Made by a program: the position numbers and the translations under genes. From assembly GCA_947588845.1 (NCBI GenBank), contig CANQAR010000016.1, forward strand, positions 1-46,895: a DNA stretch of 46,895 nucleotides. The letters are read 5' to 3'. The notes beneath the pieces were generated by a model. It worked only from the letters and a program-made list of their open reading frames with translations, was not told the DNA's origin and searched no databases. Numbering within the stretch: the first letter of the stretch is position 1; the number at the start of each line of letters is the position of its first letter. This DNA is from an uncultured Lachnospiraceae bacterium (GTDB taxonomy: Bacteria; Bacillota; Clostridia; Lachnospirales; Lachnospiraceae). Below, in pieces: positions 1 through 8,193 of the stretch.

Positions 1-2
1 TA

Positions 3-1703
3 GTGCAGCTTGTGCGTGGCCTCGTCATAGTGCTGGTCCTTGAAGATCACGCCGTCGCCGGTGGTCGTCACGTTGATATACACGTCGCTGTTCCGCTTTT
101 CCTCCACCTCGACGGGCGGCTTTCCCTCCGGGTCGTCGGGGTCCTCCAGCGGCATGGAGCCGCGGACGGTGACCTCGTTGAACACGTTGCCGCTGAGCAG
201 GCCGACGCCGCTCATATTGTAGTCCACATCGTACTCATAGGAGACGTTCAGCACGTCGCCCTCGGACAGGGTCGCGTAAGGATCCTTGAGCTTGACGGTG
301 AACGTCTGCTTCTCCGGGTTGTCCGGGTCGGGCTCGCCGGGGACCAGTTCGTAATCCTCGGGCTTGAGCTCGACGGCTTCGCCATCCGGGCCGTCCGCCG
401 CCCGCTTGAGGGTGACTTTCACGTTCTTATAGTCTCCCACCCGAATCGCGTCGGTCTGGGGCGGGGTGAGCACGTCGGTGACCTGCGCATTCTCCACCGT
501 GCCATGTGCTACCGTGGTCGTCACGGTGTAGGACAGTGTCCCGCCTTTTCCATCCGCGTCCTCCTGGAGCCCGCCGCTTTTCTGCACGTCGAGCCGGGGC
601 TGATCCACCACCGTGAACTCGAAGCCGGCGCCCACGTCGCCGAAGTGGACCTGCTGATCTCCGCTCCCCTCAGTCGCCTGGGCCGTGGCCGTCATGTCGA
701 AGGTCAGCGCGATGTCGTTGGCCGACGACAGCGCCGTTTTCCCCTCCTCTGTCAGTTTGAGGGTGAGCAGGCCGTTTTCATCAATAGAGTAATAGCCGAC
801 CGTGATCTTCTGTTCGCCGACCGTGATTTCGAGCGGCACATTCTCGTATTTGTCTACCTGAAAGCTGCTCGGGATCTGGAAGGTCATTGTGCCGTCGTCC
901 TTCCAGTGGAACTGCTCGTCGTCACCGGCCTGGACTCCGCCCTCTTTAAATTCCATATGAATCGTGTACGACTCTCCCACGTACAGCTTGCCGTCCGTGA
1001 CCTCCTCGCCTTTGTTGTCCTTGATCGTCACATCGGTCAGCAGTCTGCCCATGTCGCTCAGATTCTCCGTCTCTCCTCCATCTGTTTCGGATACCGCTAT
1101 TGTTGCAGGACCATCCATTGCAGGATTATTCCCTACAAATACAAAATCAGAAAACCCATCCGTCGTAAAGGAAACAAAGCCTGCGTCGTCCACCGCTGTA
1201 TCCGCGATGATCTCCGCGTTATTTTCCCTGAGATGGACCACCTTGACGGGTTCTCCTGTCGTGAAACCATCCTTTAAGACCTGCACGGTCACATTCACCG
1301 GCGCCTCCGGCTCCACCTCCTGGTCTCCGACATAAAAACCTACATTGTAAATGGCGTTCAGCGGAATATCTCCATCTTCCCTGCCCACTGCGTCCATCGC
1401 GGCCGTCATATTCTGCGAATACGCCTCTGGATCCGCTTCCGGCATCATCAGCCAGGCACGCAGCTCCGCGTCCTTCGGGATCCGGGCCTCTTTCCCATAC
1501 GCCGCCTCGACATATATCGTGTCATCCCGGTACGACGAGACCAGCGGGCCGCCTTCTCTGTGGAGATTCGTCCACACTCCCAGGGCAAACAGGACCACGC
1601 CGAATATCAGCGATACCCAGCCCGCAATGCCCAGCAGAGTATTCGGCCCGTTCCTCTTATTCAATAATCTCTTTGGGGCATCATTCATCTTTGTCGCTTC
1701 CAT
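3..1703 (-). CDS. Cell-surface protein, isopeptide/Cna-type, partial
   Basis: The reading frame is open from an ATG at 1703 to the left edge, giving at least 567 residues; the C-terminus is outside the window. A tandem ATG at 1706 is possible, but GGAGG lies six bases before the 1703 ATG. After a charged N-terminus there is one hydrophobic segment (about residues 20-42, with LIFGVVLFALGVW), which acts as a membrane anchor or uncleaved signal. The rest is acidic, Thr/Val-rich and beta-like. It contains repeated stretches such as VNVTVQVLKDGF and LSYTVTTTVAHG, typical of Gram-positive adhesin and Cna/SpaA-like surface proteins. A role in surface display or adhesion is inferred. A sortase motif, if present, would lie beyond the window. 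The long plus-strand frame over the same bases is a GC-rich shadow. Confidence 0.75.
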   Translation of the reverse strand, partial: MEATKMNDAPKRLLNKRNGPNTLLGIAGWVSLIFGVVLFALGVWTNLHREGGPLVSSYRDDTIYVEAAYGKEARIPKDAELRAWLMMPEADPEAYSQNMTAAMDAVGREDGDIPLNAIYNVGFYVGDQEVEPEAPVNVTVQVLKDGFTTGEPVKVVHLRENNAEIIADTAVDDAGFVSFTTDGFSDFVFVGNNPAMDGPATIAVSETDGGETENLSDMGRLLTDVTIKDNKGEEVTDGKLYVGESYTIHMEFKEGGVQAGDDEQFHWKDDGTMTFQIPSSFQVDKYENVPLEITVGEQKITVGYYSIDENGLLTLKLTEEGKTALSSANDIALTFDMTATAQATEGSGDQQVHFGDVGAGFEFTVVDQPRLDVQKSGGLQEDADGKGGTLSYTVTTTVAHGTVENAQVTDVLTPPQTDAIRVGDYKNVKVTLKRAADGPDGEAVELKPEDYELVPGEPDPDNPEKQTFTVKLKDPYATLSEGDVLNVSYEYDVDYNMSGVGLLSGNVFNEVTVRGSMPLEDPDDPEGKPPVEVEEKRNSDVYINVTTTGDGVIFKDQHYDEATHKLH

Positions 1704-1848
1704 CATGCACCTCCATAAACCCTTGCTGAAAAACCGGAATCCCTCCGGCCTTATGATTAGAACTTCCCGGAATCTTCAGCCCTGATTTTATAAGGCTTTC
1801 CGACCCTGTCTCAAAAAAATCACCCTCTTTTGACTGGAGGCGGTTTTT

Positions 1849-2037
1849 TTGCTGCCTTGTAATCCTGGCGGCCATGCCGCCTGTCAGGATACTTTCGTAT
1901 CCGATTTCCTTAAGTTTTATCCTGATCCCTTCGCGCTTCCTGAAAGCGCCTGGGATTATATCGTGCAGTTCTGGTATCTTGATCTTTCCCCGTACGATAT
2001 TCAGTTGTCAAATTTCGATTGGAATCTCATTCATTGA
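1849..2037 (+). pseudogene. Transposase N-terminal remnant
   Basis: A 62-codon frame opens with MLPCNPGGHAACQ and runs through FALPESAWDYIVQFWYLDLS before ending abruptly. The segment with a Trp/Tyr-rich helix and the LDLSP motif resembles the N-terminus of a clostridial DDE-type insertion sequence transposase, recognised from memory. No DDE residues are present because only the first part survives, and the first codon is TTG rather than ATG. It sits between the surface protein and the 59-aa gene and is read against both. I take it as the scar of a lost insertion sequence. The opposite-strand frame here (start at 1875) has no ribosome site and carries an in-frame stop upstream. Confidence 0.5.
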
Positions 2038-2210
2038 GATTCTGAGAAGTTATTAATCACGGAATCCATAAGGCGCAGCATCTCCATCACGCTGCAGAAG
2101 GATATCTTTTCATTTCCCTGAACCCAGAAGATCTGGCCCTGCCAGATGCTCCTATGGCGGTCTATAACTTCCACGATAAAGGTCTGTTTTTTCATTTTTT
2201 CTATATTCAT
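2031..2210 (-). CDS. Small 59-aa protein of unknown function
   Basis: An ATG at 2210, preceded by CAGGGAACC, opens a 59-residue frame ending in TGA at 2031. The sequence includes KKQTFIVEVIDRHRSIWQGQ and FCSVMEMLRLMDSVI. This pattern (beta strand, a W-Q-G-Q turn, then a helix ending in a Leu/Met-rich LRLMDS segment) recalls a family of short clostridial proteins often found next to large surface proteins; that link is from memory. It lies upstream of, and on the same strand as, the surface protein, about 330 bases away, with a transposase scar between. It has no signal peptide and is probably cytoplasmic. Function is unknown. Confidence 0.6.
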   Translation of the reverse strand: MNIEKMKKQTFIVEVIDRHRSIWQGQIFWVQGNEKISFCSVMEMLRLMDSVINNFSESQ

Positions 2211-2650
2211 GGTTCCCTGCCCGAATGTTTTTCTTAATTATACCCCCCCAGTCACAAATCGGTCATTCGGACTCATTTTCTGGTCCTTTTTCAAAAATTT
2301 TTGATGGAATATAGAGGTGATTAAAATATTTATATATTTTTAAAAATAAGTAGTTCGAACATTTCTTCGCGCGGATCTCCTGGTCAGCCGGAAAAACCCG
2401 CGTGCAGATCACAAACACAGGCTCTTGGAATCTTGAGCCTTTCAGGAGAGAATTGTCAGCCGGAAAAATTTTGAGAAGTGGCGGCCTTTCCAGTCCAGTT
2501 TTTTTTGGGTTTTACACGCGGCGGACAGGATCAGAGGATCTTTTTGTCGGAGAGCCACAGACGGCGCTGAAAGTCATAAAAAGTACCAACGCGGGAATAT
2601 CGCCGGCGGAAAAGCCGGAAAGAATGGCATGGAGAAGATTCTCTTTGAGG

Positions 2651-2705
2651 TTAGCGGCCCAGGTGCTGCGTCAGCAGCTGGTTTCCATACTTGAGCCTGC
2701 GCAAA
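2651..2705 (+). repeat. Dispersed palindromic repeat, copy 1
   Basis: The block shares a core GTGCTGCGTCAGCAGCT followed by a GCCTGCGCAAA end with copies at 6278-6408 and 24431-24520. The core can fold (GCTGC-gtca-GCAGC). This copy lacks the leading GAGCAGG hairpin seen in the other two. It lies in intergenic DNA directly before a terminator-like hairpin. Confidence 0.7.
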
Positions 2706-2750
2706 TACCCCGGCACGAGAATCCTCTCTGCCGGGGTATCTTTTTCTTTC
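2705..2750 (+). terminator. Terminator-like hairpin
   Basis: ATACCCCGGCA and TGCCGGGGTAT form a perfect 11-bp stem with a 13-base loop, followed on the plus strand by CTTTTTCTTTC. The shape is that of an intrinsic terminator. No plus-strand gene is obvious upstream, so it may end a transcript from the repeat next to it. Confidence 0.6.
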
Positions 2751-2840
2751 CTCATTTTTTGCTGTTATCCGTCTTTCCTGGCTGACATCATGATGAATCC
2801 GTCCTGTCCCGGATTTCAAAGCCCGCCCGCAAATCCTGCC

Positions 2841-3863
2841 TCACTTCTCGATGATTTCAAAATCATTTTCTGACGTAAACCGCTCCGCAAGTCCTTCCGT
2901 GACGGACACCGTCCCGTCCTCCTCGACCAGAATCGTCTCAAACTCGTCGGAATGATCGCGCCAGTATTCTTCGGCCTTCTCCTTTCCCATGATAAAAAGT
3001 GAGGTAGAAAGCCCGTCGGCAAGCGTGCCGTCCCCGCTGATGATCGAGACTGATATCAGACCGGAATCAGCCGGCATGCAGGTGGCCGGATCCATGATAT
3101 GATGATACGTCTTTCCGTCTTCCTCAAAATACCGCTCGTATCCGCCGGACGTGATCACCGCCTCGTCGGCGACGCCTACAATCCCGAGATACGTGTCCGG
3201 ATGCAGCGGATCGCGGATTCCGATCCTCCAGTTTGACCCATCCGCTTTTGTTTTATATGTGTGAACGTTTCCGCCAAGATTTACCATGCCGCGCGCAACG
3301 CCATACTCTTCAAAAATCTCCATCGCACGGGACGACGCGTACCCTTTGGCAATCCCCCCAAAATCAATCTCCATGCCTTCTTTTCCAAGGCTGATCTCGT
3401 CTTTATCCTCGTCAAGCGCCACCTGATCCATGCCGAGCAGTCCCTGCACCTGTTCCAGCTCCTCGTCATCCGGTACGTGATACTCTCCGCTCGTAAATCC
3501 CCACAGTTCCATGACCGGATAGATTGTAATGTCAAAACATCCGTCCGTATTCTCATATAATTCCTGTGAATATTTAAGCAGCAGCTCCATCTCCTCGCTT
3601 GCCGGCCCTGTTCCCGCCTGATTCAGCGCATAAACCATGCTGTTCTCATTTCCGGTCGAGAGCATCGCGTCCAGCCGCAGAATCTCCGCGGAGGCCGCGT
3701 CGACCGCTTCCTGCGCCTTCGTTCCTTCCGCCGACAGCGTCATAAACGTATCCATCGCAAAAATATTTTTCTCGGCCTTCGTTTCCTGGGCGCTGCAGGC
3801 CCCTGCCGCTCCGGCCAGCATAAAAAGAAAGAGTACTGCCGCCGATCTTCTTCTATTTTTCAT
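2841..3863 (-). CDS. apbE: FAD:protein FMN transferase (ApbE)
   Basis: A 340-residue protein. ApbE enzymes move FMN from FAD onto a Thr or Ser of target proteins such as Rnf/Nqr subunits and other extracytoplasmic flavoproteins, using Mg. The N-terminus is a lipoprotein signal: positive residues, a hydrophobic run and the lipobox LAGAAGAC, so Cys23 should be lipidated and the enzyme anchored outside the membrane. Family landmarks are FAMDTFMTLSAEG, the Gly-rich IDFGGIAKGYASSRA, VNLGGNVHT and the HHIMDPATCMPA region. Length fits the family. The start has a good GAGGAG site. It stands alone on its strand; tandem repeats separate it from the DUF3786 gene. The flavoprotein target is not visible in this window. 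Confidence 0.93.
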   Translation of the reverse strand: MKNRRRSAAVLFLFMLAGAAGACSAQETKAEKNIFAMDTFMTLSAEGTKAQEAVDAASAEILRLDAMLSTGNENSMVYALNQAGTGPASEEMELLLKYSQELYENTDGCFDITIYPVMELWGFTSGEYHVPDDEELEQVQGLLGMDQVALDEDKDEISLGKEGMEIDFGGIAKGYASSRAMEIFEEYGVARGMVNLGGNVHTYKTKADGSNWRIGIRDPLHPDTYLGIVGVADEAVITSGGYERYFEEDGKTYHHIMDPATCMPADSGLISVSIISGDGTLADGLSTSLFIMGKEKAEEYWRDHSDEFETILVEEDGTVSVTEGLAERFTSENDFEIIEK

Positions 3864-3910
3864 AATATTCTTCTCCTCGTTCTATTCTTTCCGGGTATGC
3901 CCCCAGTGTC

Positions 3911-4125
3911 CCGCTTTCACACAGACTCGCAAAACACTCTTCCCGGGTTTTGCTTTCTGGCTGTAAGACATTCCCAGTCAGTCTGCGCGGATGTATTTTC
4001 CGTTTCGCTTTCACACAAACCCGCAAAACGCGCTTTTCCCGGGTTTTTCTTTCTGACTGTAAGACATTCCCAGTCAGTCTGTACAAGCAACTTTTCCGCT
4101 TTGCTTTTACACAGACCCGCAAAAG
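3911..4125. repeat. Tandem repeat, about 95-bp period, 2.3 copies
   Basis: The unit begins CGCTTTCACACA, continues through CCCGGGTTTT and GACATTCCCAGTCAGTCTG, and recurs with starts near 3912, 4006 and (degenerate) 4102. The repeat is intergenic between apbE and the DUF3786 gene. It creates a spurious minus-strand frame with a repeated peptide. Confidence 0.75.
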
Positions 4126-4126
4126 C

Positions 4127-4879
4127 TCAATCGCAGACTGTAATTCCCTGCTCAATCCGCTCGCAGATATGCGTAATCATATACCACATCGTCTCATAAT
4201 ATACAAAATCCGCCGCGTTCCCATCCAGAAAAACCTGCAGCTGCGCCGGAAAATCCTCATCGCTCTCCCAGAACTGCAGATAAATCGGAAAGAAGTCAAA
4301 GACCGGCAGGATGCTCCCCGCATCCTCTTTGCCGCTGCTTTTTTTTCCTCCCATAGCGGCGCAGATTTCCAGCATCCGCTCTGTTTTCCCGTCGATCAGC
4401 TTTGCGTATTTCTCAAGCAATCCCACATGCCCTTTACTGCCTTTCACACCGTACAGACTGTGAATCGTCACCCATTCGCCGGACAGCACAGGGCGCTCTT
4501 TCGAGTGGCAGAGCATATCATAGATAGACATACTGACTTCAAAAGAAGCTCCTCCTGCGGTACTTTCTCTTCCACGGACATTACTTCTGTTTTTTACGGC
4601 ACTGCATTCATCCAGGTTCTTATCTCCGCCATCATCTGTTCCTACGATACCGGCATCCGTTCCACTCGCAGTTTTTCCTGGACGCGACATTTTGCTGCGC
4701 GTAATAACGCCGCTTTTACGGTCAATCTCATACAGCTCCCCCAAAAAACGGATCCTTATCACTTGATCCGTATGCTCCAGATGGAATTTTTCGATCATTT
4801 CATTCTGATCATAACTCAGAAAGAGCTGTCTCGCCTGATTTTTCATCTTATCATAGTTTGATTCCATAAATTTCCCCAT
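4127..4879 (-). CDS. DUF3786 domain protein, copy 1
   Basis: A 250-residue soluble protein resembling DUF3786. The C-terminal half has the family pattern: SMSIYDMLCHSKERP, then a Phe/Tyr-rich FPIYLQFWESDEDFPAQLQV, then DFVYYETMWYMI. The paralogue at 11067-11816 matches these blocks closely. A Ser/Thr/Gly-rich insert (about residues 85-110) is absent from that copy. No catalytic residues are known to me. Some DUF3786 proteins occur near corrinoid or anaerobic metabolism genes, but nothing here supports such a role. The start at 4879 has AAAGG close by; an internal ATG four codons later is an alternative. Function is unknown. Confidence 0.8.
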   Translation of the reverse strand: MGKFMESNYDKMKNQARQLFLSYDQNEMIEKFHLEHTDQVIRIRFLGELYEIDRKSGVITRSKMSRPGKTASGTDAGIVGTDDGGDKNLDECSAVKNRSNVRGRESTAGGASFEVSMSIYDMLCHSKERPVLSGEWVTIHSLYGVKGSKGHVGLLEKYAKLIDGKTERMLEICAAMGGKKSSGKEDAGSILPVFDFFPIYLQFWESDEDFPAQLQVFLDGNAADFVYYETMWYMITHICERIEQGITVCD

Positions 4880-5109
4880 GCCTTTCTAAATAAAATACTT
4901 TTGTTCTCTTCCTCCAGCGGTCCTGCGTCAGCTTCCTCCGCCGTTCGCCCCGGGCCGGGAGCATCGCAACATTTCACAATGCAAAATCTTTCGAAAAAAT
5001 CCTGTTTTATTGTAGCATCTTTTTGTCTGTCCGGCAATAGAGGTTTTTAGTTATCTCTTATTATTTTAGTTGTATTAATATGCAATTTTAAAGTATTTTA
5101 TAATGATTA

Positions 5110-5138
5110 TTGACATTATTATAAATGTATAGTAAACT
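5110..5138 (+). promoter_or_regulatory. Promoter candidate for the repeat-bearing Rpn-like gene
   Basis: TTGACA at 5110-5115 and TAAACT at 5133-5138, separated by 17 bases in very AT-rich DNA, about 25 bases before the gene. The -35 is perfect and the -10 is moderate. Confidence 0.5.
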
Positions 5139-5162
5139 ATTATAAATAAATTTTTTCTATGA

Positions 5163-6224
5163 TTGGAGATGATTTTTATCGCAAGTATCCCAGATAAGAT
5201 TCAGTGGCATCCAGGATTCTGCGGAGCTATAGAACTGGAATTCCATACTGACTCTTCCAGTCTTCTCTATGTTCCTGAACTTTCTCTCGGAAAAAAGCCA
5301 TTATCAGCTGACCTTCTAATCCTGAAAAAGACAGCAGAATTTCCGCTTGAAAATGAAACAGGAAAACTATTTAAAAGCTACAACATCATAGAATATAAAA
5401 GTCCTGACGACAGCCTGACCATTGATGATTTTTTCAAGGTGTCCGCTTATGCGTGTCTTTATAAAAGCTCCGGAAATACTGTAAACAAATACCCTGAGCA
5501 GGAAATCACTGTATCCATATTCAGAGATGCCTTTCCCCGAAATCTTTTTTCCATGTTGAAAAATTCCGGCAGAACTATTGAAAAAAAGTACCCGGGAGTA
5601 TACTATATTAAAGGAAAAGTCTTATTCGACACACAGATTGTTGTAATGCGTCAGCTTGACCCGAAAACTCATTATGCATTTCGGGTTCTCTCAAAAAATG
5701 CCCGTCCGGACGATGTAAAACATTTTCTCACGCAGGCATCATCTTTTATTAAGCCAAGTGATAAAAATAATGCAGACGCCGTTCTGCAGGTAAGTATAGC
5801 AGCAAACAGAACCTTATATGATGAGATAAGGAGGGAGTCAGATATGTGCCAGGCAATGGAAGAACTGATGAAAGATGTCATTGAGGCCCGGGTGGAAGAA
5901 AAAACCAAACTGCGGGTAGAGCAGGAAATGAAACAAATAACTCAGCAAGTAACTGAACAAGTGACTCAACAGGTAACCGAACAAGTGACTCAACAGGTAA
6001 CCGAACAAGTGACTCAGCAGGTAACCGAACAAGTGACTCAGCAGGTAACCGAACAAGTGACTCAGCAGGTAACTGAACAAGTAACCCAGCAGGTAACTGA
6101 ACAAGTGAATAGAAATGCTGCAATCCGAATGCATGAAAAAGGCATGTCTCTGGATACGATTGCAGAATTAATTGACCACAGCGTGGATATTGTCAGGCAA
6201 TGGCTTTCTCCCGCTGCCGTATAG
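5163..6224 (+). CDS. Rpn/PD-(D/E)XK-like protein with TQQVTEQV repeats
   Basis: A 353-residue protein. The N-terminal 200 residues resemble a clostridial relative of Rpn/transposase-associated nucleases: PLSADLLILKK, then NIIEYKSPDDSLTIDDFFKV, giving the D...E-x-K pattern of PD-(D/E)XK enzymes. YACLYKSSGNTVN follows. Residues 260-315 are seven exact copies of TQQVTEQV, encoded by a 24-bp tandem repeat, probably a coiled-coil spacer. The last 35 residues (MHEKGMSLDTIAELIDHSVD) look like a helix-turn-helix of the kind that ends this family. The start is uncertain: TTG at 5163 lacks a ribosome site, and ATG at 5169 has GGAG almost touching it. DNA cleavage or binding is inferred, not shown. Confidence 0.75.
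   Translation: MEMIFIASIPDKIQWHPGFCGAIELEFHTDSSSLLYVPELSLGKKPLSADLLILKKTAEFPLENETGKLFKSYNIIEYKSPDDSLTIDDFFKVSAYACLYKSSGNTVNKYPEQEITVSIFRDAFPRNLFSMLKNSGRTIEKKYPGVYYIKGKVLFDTQIVVMRQLDPKTHYAFRVLSKNARPDDVKHFLTQASSFIKPSDKNNADAVLQVSIAANRTLYDEIRRESDMCQAMEELMKDVIEARVEEKTKLRVEQEMKQITQQVTEQVTQQVTEQVTQQVTEQVTQQVTEQVTQQVTEQVTQQVTEQVTQQVTEQVNRNAAIRMHEKGMSLDTIAELIDHSVDIVRQWLSPAAV
5940..6107 (+). repeat. 24-bp coding tandem repeat, seven units
   Basis: Seven near-identical 24-bp units of the type ACTCAACAGGTAACCGAACA plus AGTG, each encoding TQQVTEQV. The units differ only at silent positions such as CAA/CAG and ACC/ACT. Copy number could change by slippage without altering the frame. Confidence 0.95.
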
Positions 6225-6277
6225 CAGAATTTTCTGGTGACAACATTGGACCAGTCACTGAAGCATCTGCTGTTAAT

Positions 6278-6408
6278 CGAGCAGGGGGCGGTTTTCCGAG
6301 TTTGTCGGGTTTGTCAAGTAAAATGTGTAAATTTTTCCCCTCCTGCTCGCCCGCATGGCCCGTGTGCTGCGTCAGCAGCTATTTTGCTTACACGGGCCTG
6401 CGCATAAA
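6278..6408 (+). repeat. Dispersed palindromic repeat, copy 2
   Basis: Begins with a CGAGCAGG hairpin arm that pairs with CCTGCTCG near 6341-6350, followed by the shared GTGCTGCGTCAGCAGCT core and the GCCTGCGCA end. It fills most of the gap between the two convergent genes. Copies lie at 2651 and 24431. Confidence 0.75.
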
Positions 6409-6411
6409 ATC

Positions 6412-6456
6412 GAAAAAAAAGACGCGCTGACATTTCTGTCTTTTGCGTCTTTTTTC
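6412..6456. terminator. Bidirectional terminator
   Basis: AAAAAAGACGC pairs with GCGTCTTTTTT around a 19-base loop, with an A-run before and a T-run after, so it can stop transcription in both directions. It lies between a plus-strand gene ending at 6224 and a minus-strand gene ending at 6548, exactly where a shared terminator is expected. Confidence 0.8.
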
Positions 6457-6547
6457 AATCGTTTACAACAATACTTCTTTAAATTCTCGCAATGCCGCTT
6501 TTGCAGCCGCAGCGCCTTCGCGCAGATTTCCGAAACAGTGATTTATC

Positions 6548-7549
6548 TTACCCTTCAAACGGAACGACATCTTTCACTGCGTCTTTCAGGGTAATCCTGG
6601 CGTCTCCATTGTCGATGTCGATCAGGATATACCGGTTATTGCCCATCCCCAGTTCTTTCATATAGGAAAGCTGACGGTGTCCGTGACGACTCTGGATCCT
6701 CTCCACGAGATCCGCATGATCTTTTTCATCGAGCGCGTACACCAGATCCATGGACGCCTGATCAACAGCCACAATATCCACTGACGCGGTGATTCCGATG
6801 TTCGGAGTCACAACCGGAAGCGCCTCGCAGCCCTCGCAGTCGCAGGACACGGACATGTTTCGCATCACATTGACATAGGCAGCCTTTTTACCAAAATGAT
6901 CGATCACGGCTTTCGTGGACTCCGTCATGCGCTCCATGAATTCCTCGTCGGAGATATCCCAAAGATCGTCAGAGCCGGGCGTGGTGTGAATCATCGCCTT
7001 GCCGATGCGGCCGTCCGCGCAGCCAATACCGATATTCTTGTTTGAGCCGCCAAAGCCGCCTTTCACGTGTCCTTTGAAATGTGTCAGGGCAAGCAGTGAA
7101 TCATAATTCAGGATGTTCTTGCCCATGGACATCTCCGTAAACCACTTTCCATCTTTAACGGGAAGCATGACCGTCCCGTCCTCATCCATGATATCCACCG
7201 GGCAGAATGTCCAGCCGTTCACTTTCAGCGTCTCGCGGTGCTGTTCCGTCGTATAGCGGTCGCCCTCGTAGTACGTGTTCGTCTCAATAATAGAAGCGCC
7301 CGGAAGCAGATCCTCCACAAGGCCTTTCACCCACGGCCGGGGAATGATATTCGGTCCGTTCTTCTCGCCTGTGTGCAGCTTGATGCCGACCTTTCCGGTG
7401 AGATTTTCGCTGACCCTCTGGTAAATTTTCTTCAGGCCTTCTTCCGACAGATCACGGGTAAAGTAAACGATCGATTCATTTCCTTTACGTTCTCCGTAGG
7501 GAACATAGCGGTTTCCGCCTGTGCCTGGCATGATCTTTTTAAATTCCAT
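6548..7549 (-). CDS. DUF362 domain-containing protein
   Basis: A 333-residue soluble protein of the DUF362 family. Landmarks are VGIKLHTGEKNGPNIIPRP near the start, TNTYYEGDRYTTEQH, and the Gly-rich THFKGHVKGGFGGSNKNIGIG that typifies the family. A small cysteine group, SCDCEGCEALPV, could bind a metal or an iron-sulfur centre. Longer family members carry a separate ferredoxin domain, which is absent here. The start has a textbook AAGGAGG site. The nitroreductase ends 14 bases upstream on the same strand, so the two are probably one transcript with a shared redox role. The reaction is unknown. The 3' end faces a bidirectional terminator. Confidence 0.87.
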   Translation of the reverse strand: MEFKKIMPGTGGNRYVPYGERKGNESIVYFTRDLSEEGLKKIYQRVSENLTGKVGIKLHTGEKNGPNIIPRPWVKGLVEDLLPGASIIETNTYYEGDRYTTEQHRETLKVNGWTFCPVDIMDEDGTVMLPVKDGKWFTEMSMGKNILNYDSLLALTHFKGHVKGGFGGSNKNIGIGCADGRIGKAMIHTTPGSDDLWDISDEEFMERMTESTKAVIDHFGKKAAYVNVMRNMSVSCDCEGCEALPVVTPNIGITASVDIVAVDQASMDLVYALDEKDHADLVERIQSRHGHRQLSYMKELGMGNNRYILIDIDNGDARITLKDAVKDVVPFEG

Positions 7550-7563
7550 ATCAGTTCCTCCTT

Positions 7564-8076
7564 TTACATATAACTGACCGTCTCTGACAGTTCTTTTCTG
7601 CTGTTGTGCGGCGGCATCGGCCTTGTTCCCTCCGCAGCGTATCCCAGATCAAGCAGCATCAGGATCTCCTCATTCTCCGGCAGTCCAAGATCCTTTGCCA
7701 GTTCATCCGGATCAAAGAAATTAAGCCAGCAGCTGTCCACGCCTGCATTGTATGCCGCAAGCGTCATGTGCGTCGCCACGATCGCCGCATCCTCCACGCC
7801 GGAGTTTCTCTTTCCGCCCGGATAGACGAACACATTATTTTTGTCAAAGGCAACGACCAGAACGGTAGGCGCCCCATAGCGGCACGGCGTCGCCTTGTCG
7901 ATCTTCGCGAGACCTTCCTCTGACTGGATCACATAGACGCGCTGTTCCTGCAGATTTTTGGCAGTCGGAGCCAGACGGCCTGCTTCCAGAATCGCCTCAA
8001 GCTGCGCTTTCTCAACCTGACGGCTGTCAAATTTTTTGCATGAATAACGGTTTTTGACTACTTCTGAAAATTCCAT
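7564..8076 (-). CDS. Nitroreductase family protein
   Basis: A 170-residue FMN-dependent nitroreductase-fold protein. Its features are the family N-terminus (FSEVVKNRYSCKKFD), the LEAILEAGRLAPTAKNLQEQ flavin/phosphate region, a central VLVVAF strand, and the C-terminal block LLDLGYAAEGTRP. Such enzymes reduce nitro compounds, quinones or flavins with NAD(P)H as dimers in the cytosol; the natural substrate cannot be told. I chose the ATG at 8076 because GAGGAGGG lies eight bases upstream. An upstream in-frame start at 8163 would add a 29-residue basic tail unlike the family. It is the first gene of a two-gene unit with the DUF362 protein. Confidence 0.88.
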   Translation of the reverse strand: MEFSEVVKNRYSCKKFDSRQVEKAQLEAILEAGRLAPTAKNLQEQRVYVIQSEEGLAKIDKATPCRYGAPTVLVVAFDKNNVFVYPGGKRNSGVEDAAIVATHMTLAAYNAGVDSCWLNFFDPDELAKDLGLPENEEILMLLDLGYAAEGTRPMPPHNSRKELSETVSYM

Positions 8077-8193
8077 TGTAAAGTCCCTCCTCAAAAGCTT
8101 TTTTACTATCATATACCTGTTTAAAGACCGCCGCAATAACCAAAAATAAATTTCCCCTCTCATCGCCTATGTCCTGATGTTTGATTCCGTACA

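Larger units (their letters stand above)
2211..2840. other. 630-base region without a convincing gene
   Basis: A 127-codon plus-strand frame (2402-2785) has no ribosome site and no recognisable protein features. The region does hold an AT-rich stretch near 2230-2350, one copy of a dispersed palindromic repeat (2651-2705) and a strong hairpin with a T-rich tail (2705-2750). Confidence 0.6.

Noticed and set aside
3-1277. 424-codon plus-strand frame at the left edge
   Set aside because: It is a high-GC shadow of the minus-strand surface protein, which has a ribosome site, anchor segment and natural composition.
1681-1875. 64-codon minus-strand frame, extendable to the end of the 59-aa gene
   Set aside because: No ribosome site, an in-frame TGA upstream, and overlap with the better-supported surface-protein start. 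The plus strand reads as a transposase remnant.
2402-2785. 127-codon plus-strand frame
   Set aside because: No ribosome site. It spans a repeat and a terminator hairpin, and the sequence has no protein-like pattern.
3853-4155. Repeat-containing minus-strand frame between apbE and the DUF3786 gene
   Set aside because: The repeated peptide is produced by a 95-bp DNA repeat. It overlaps the starts and ends of both real genes.
5940-6107. CRISPR array
   Set aside because: The regular 24-bp units are contiguous, without spacers, and encode an in-frame octapeptide.
5838-6134. Minus-strand frame rich in LLSHLFGY repeats
   Set aside because: Antisense of the TQQVTEQV repeat of the plus-strand gene.
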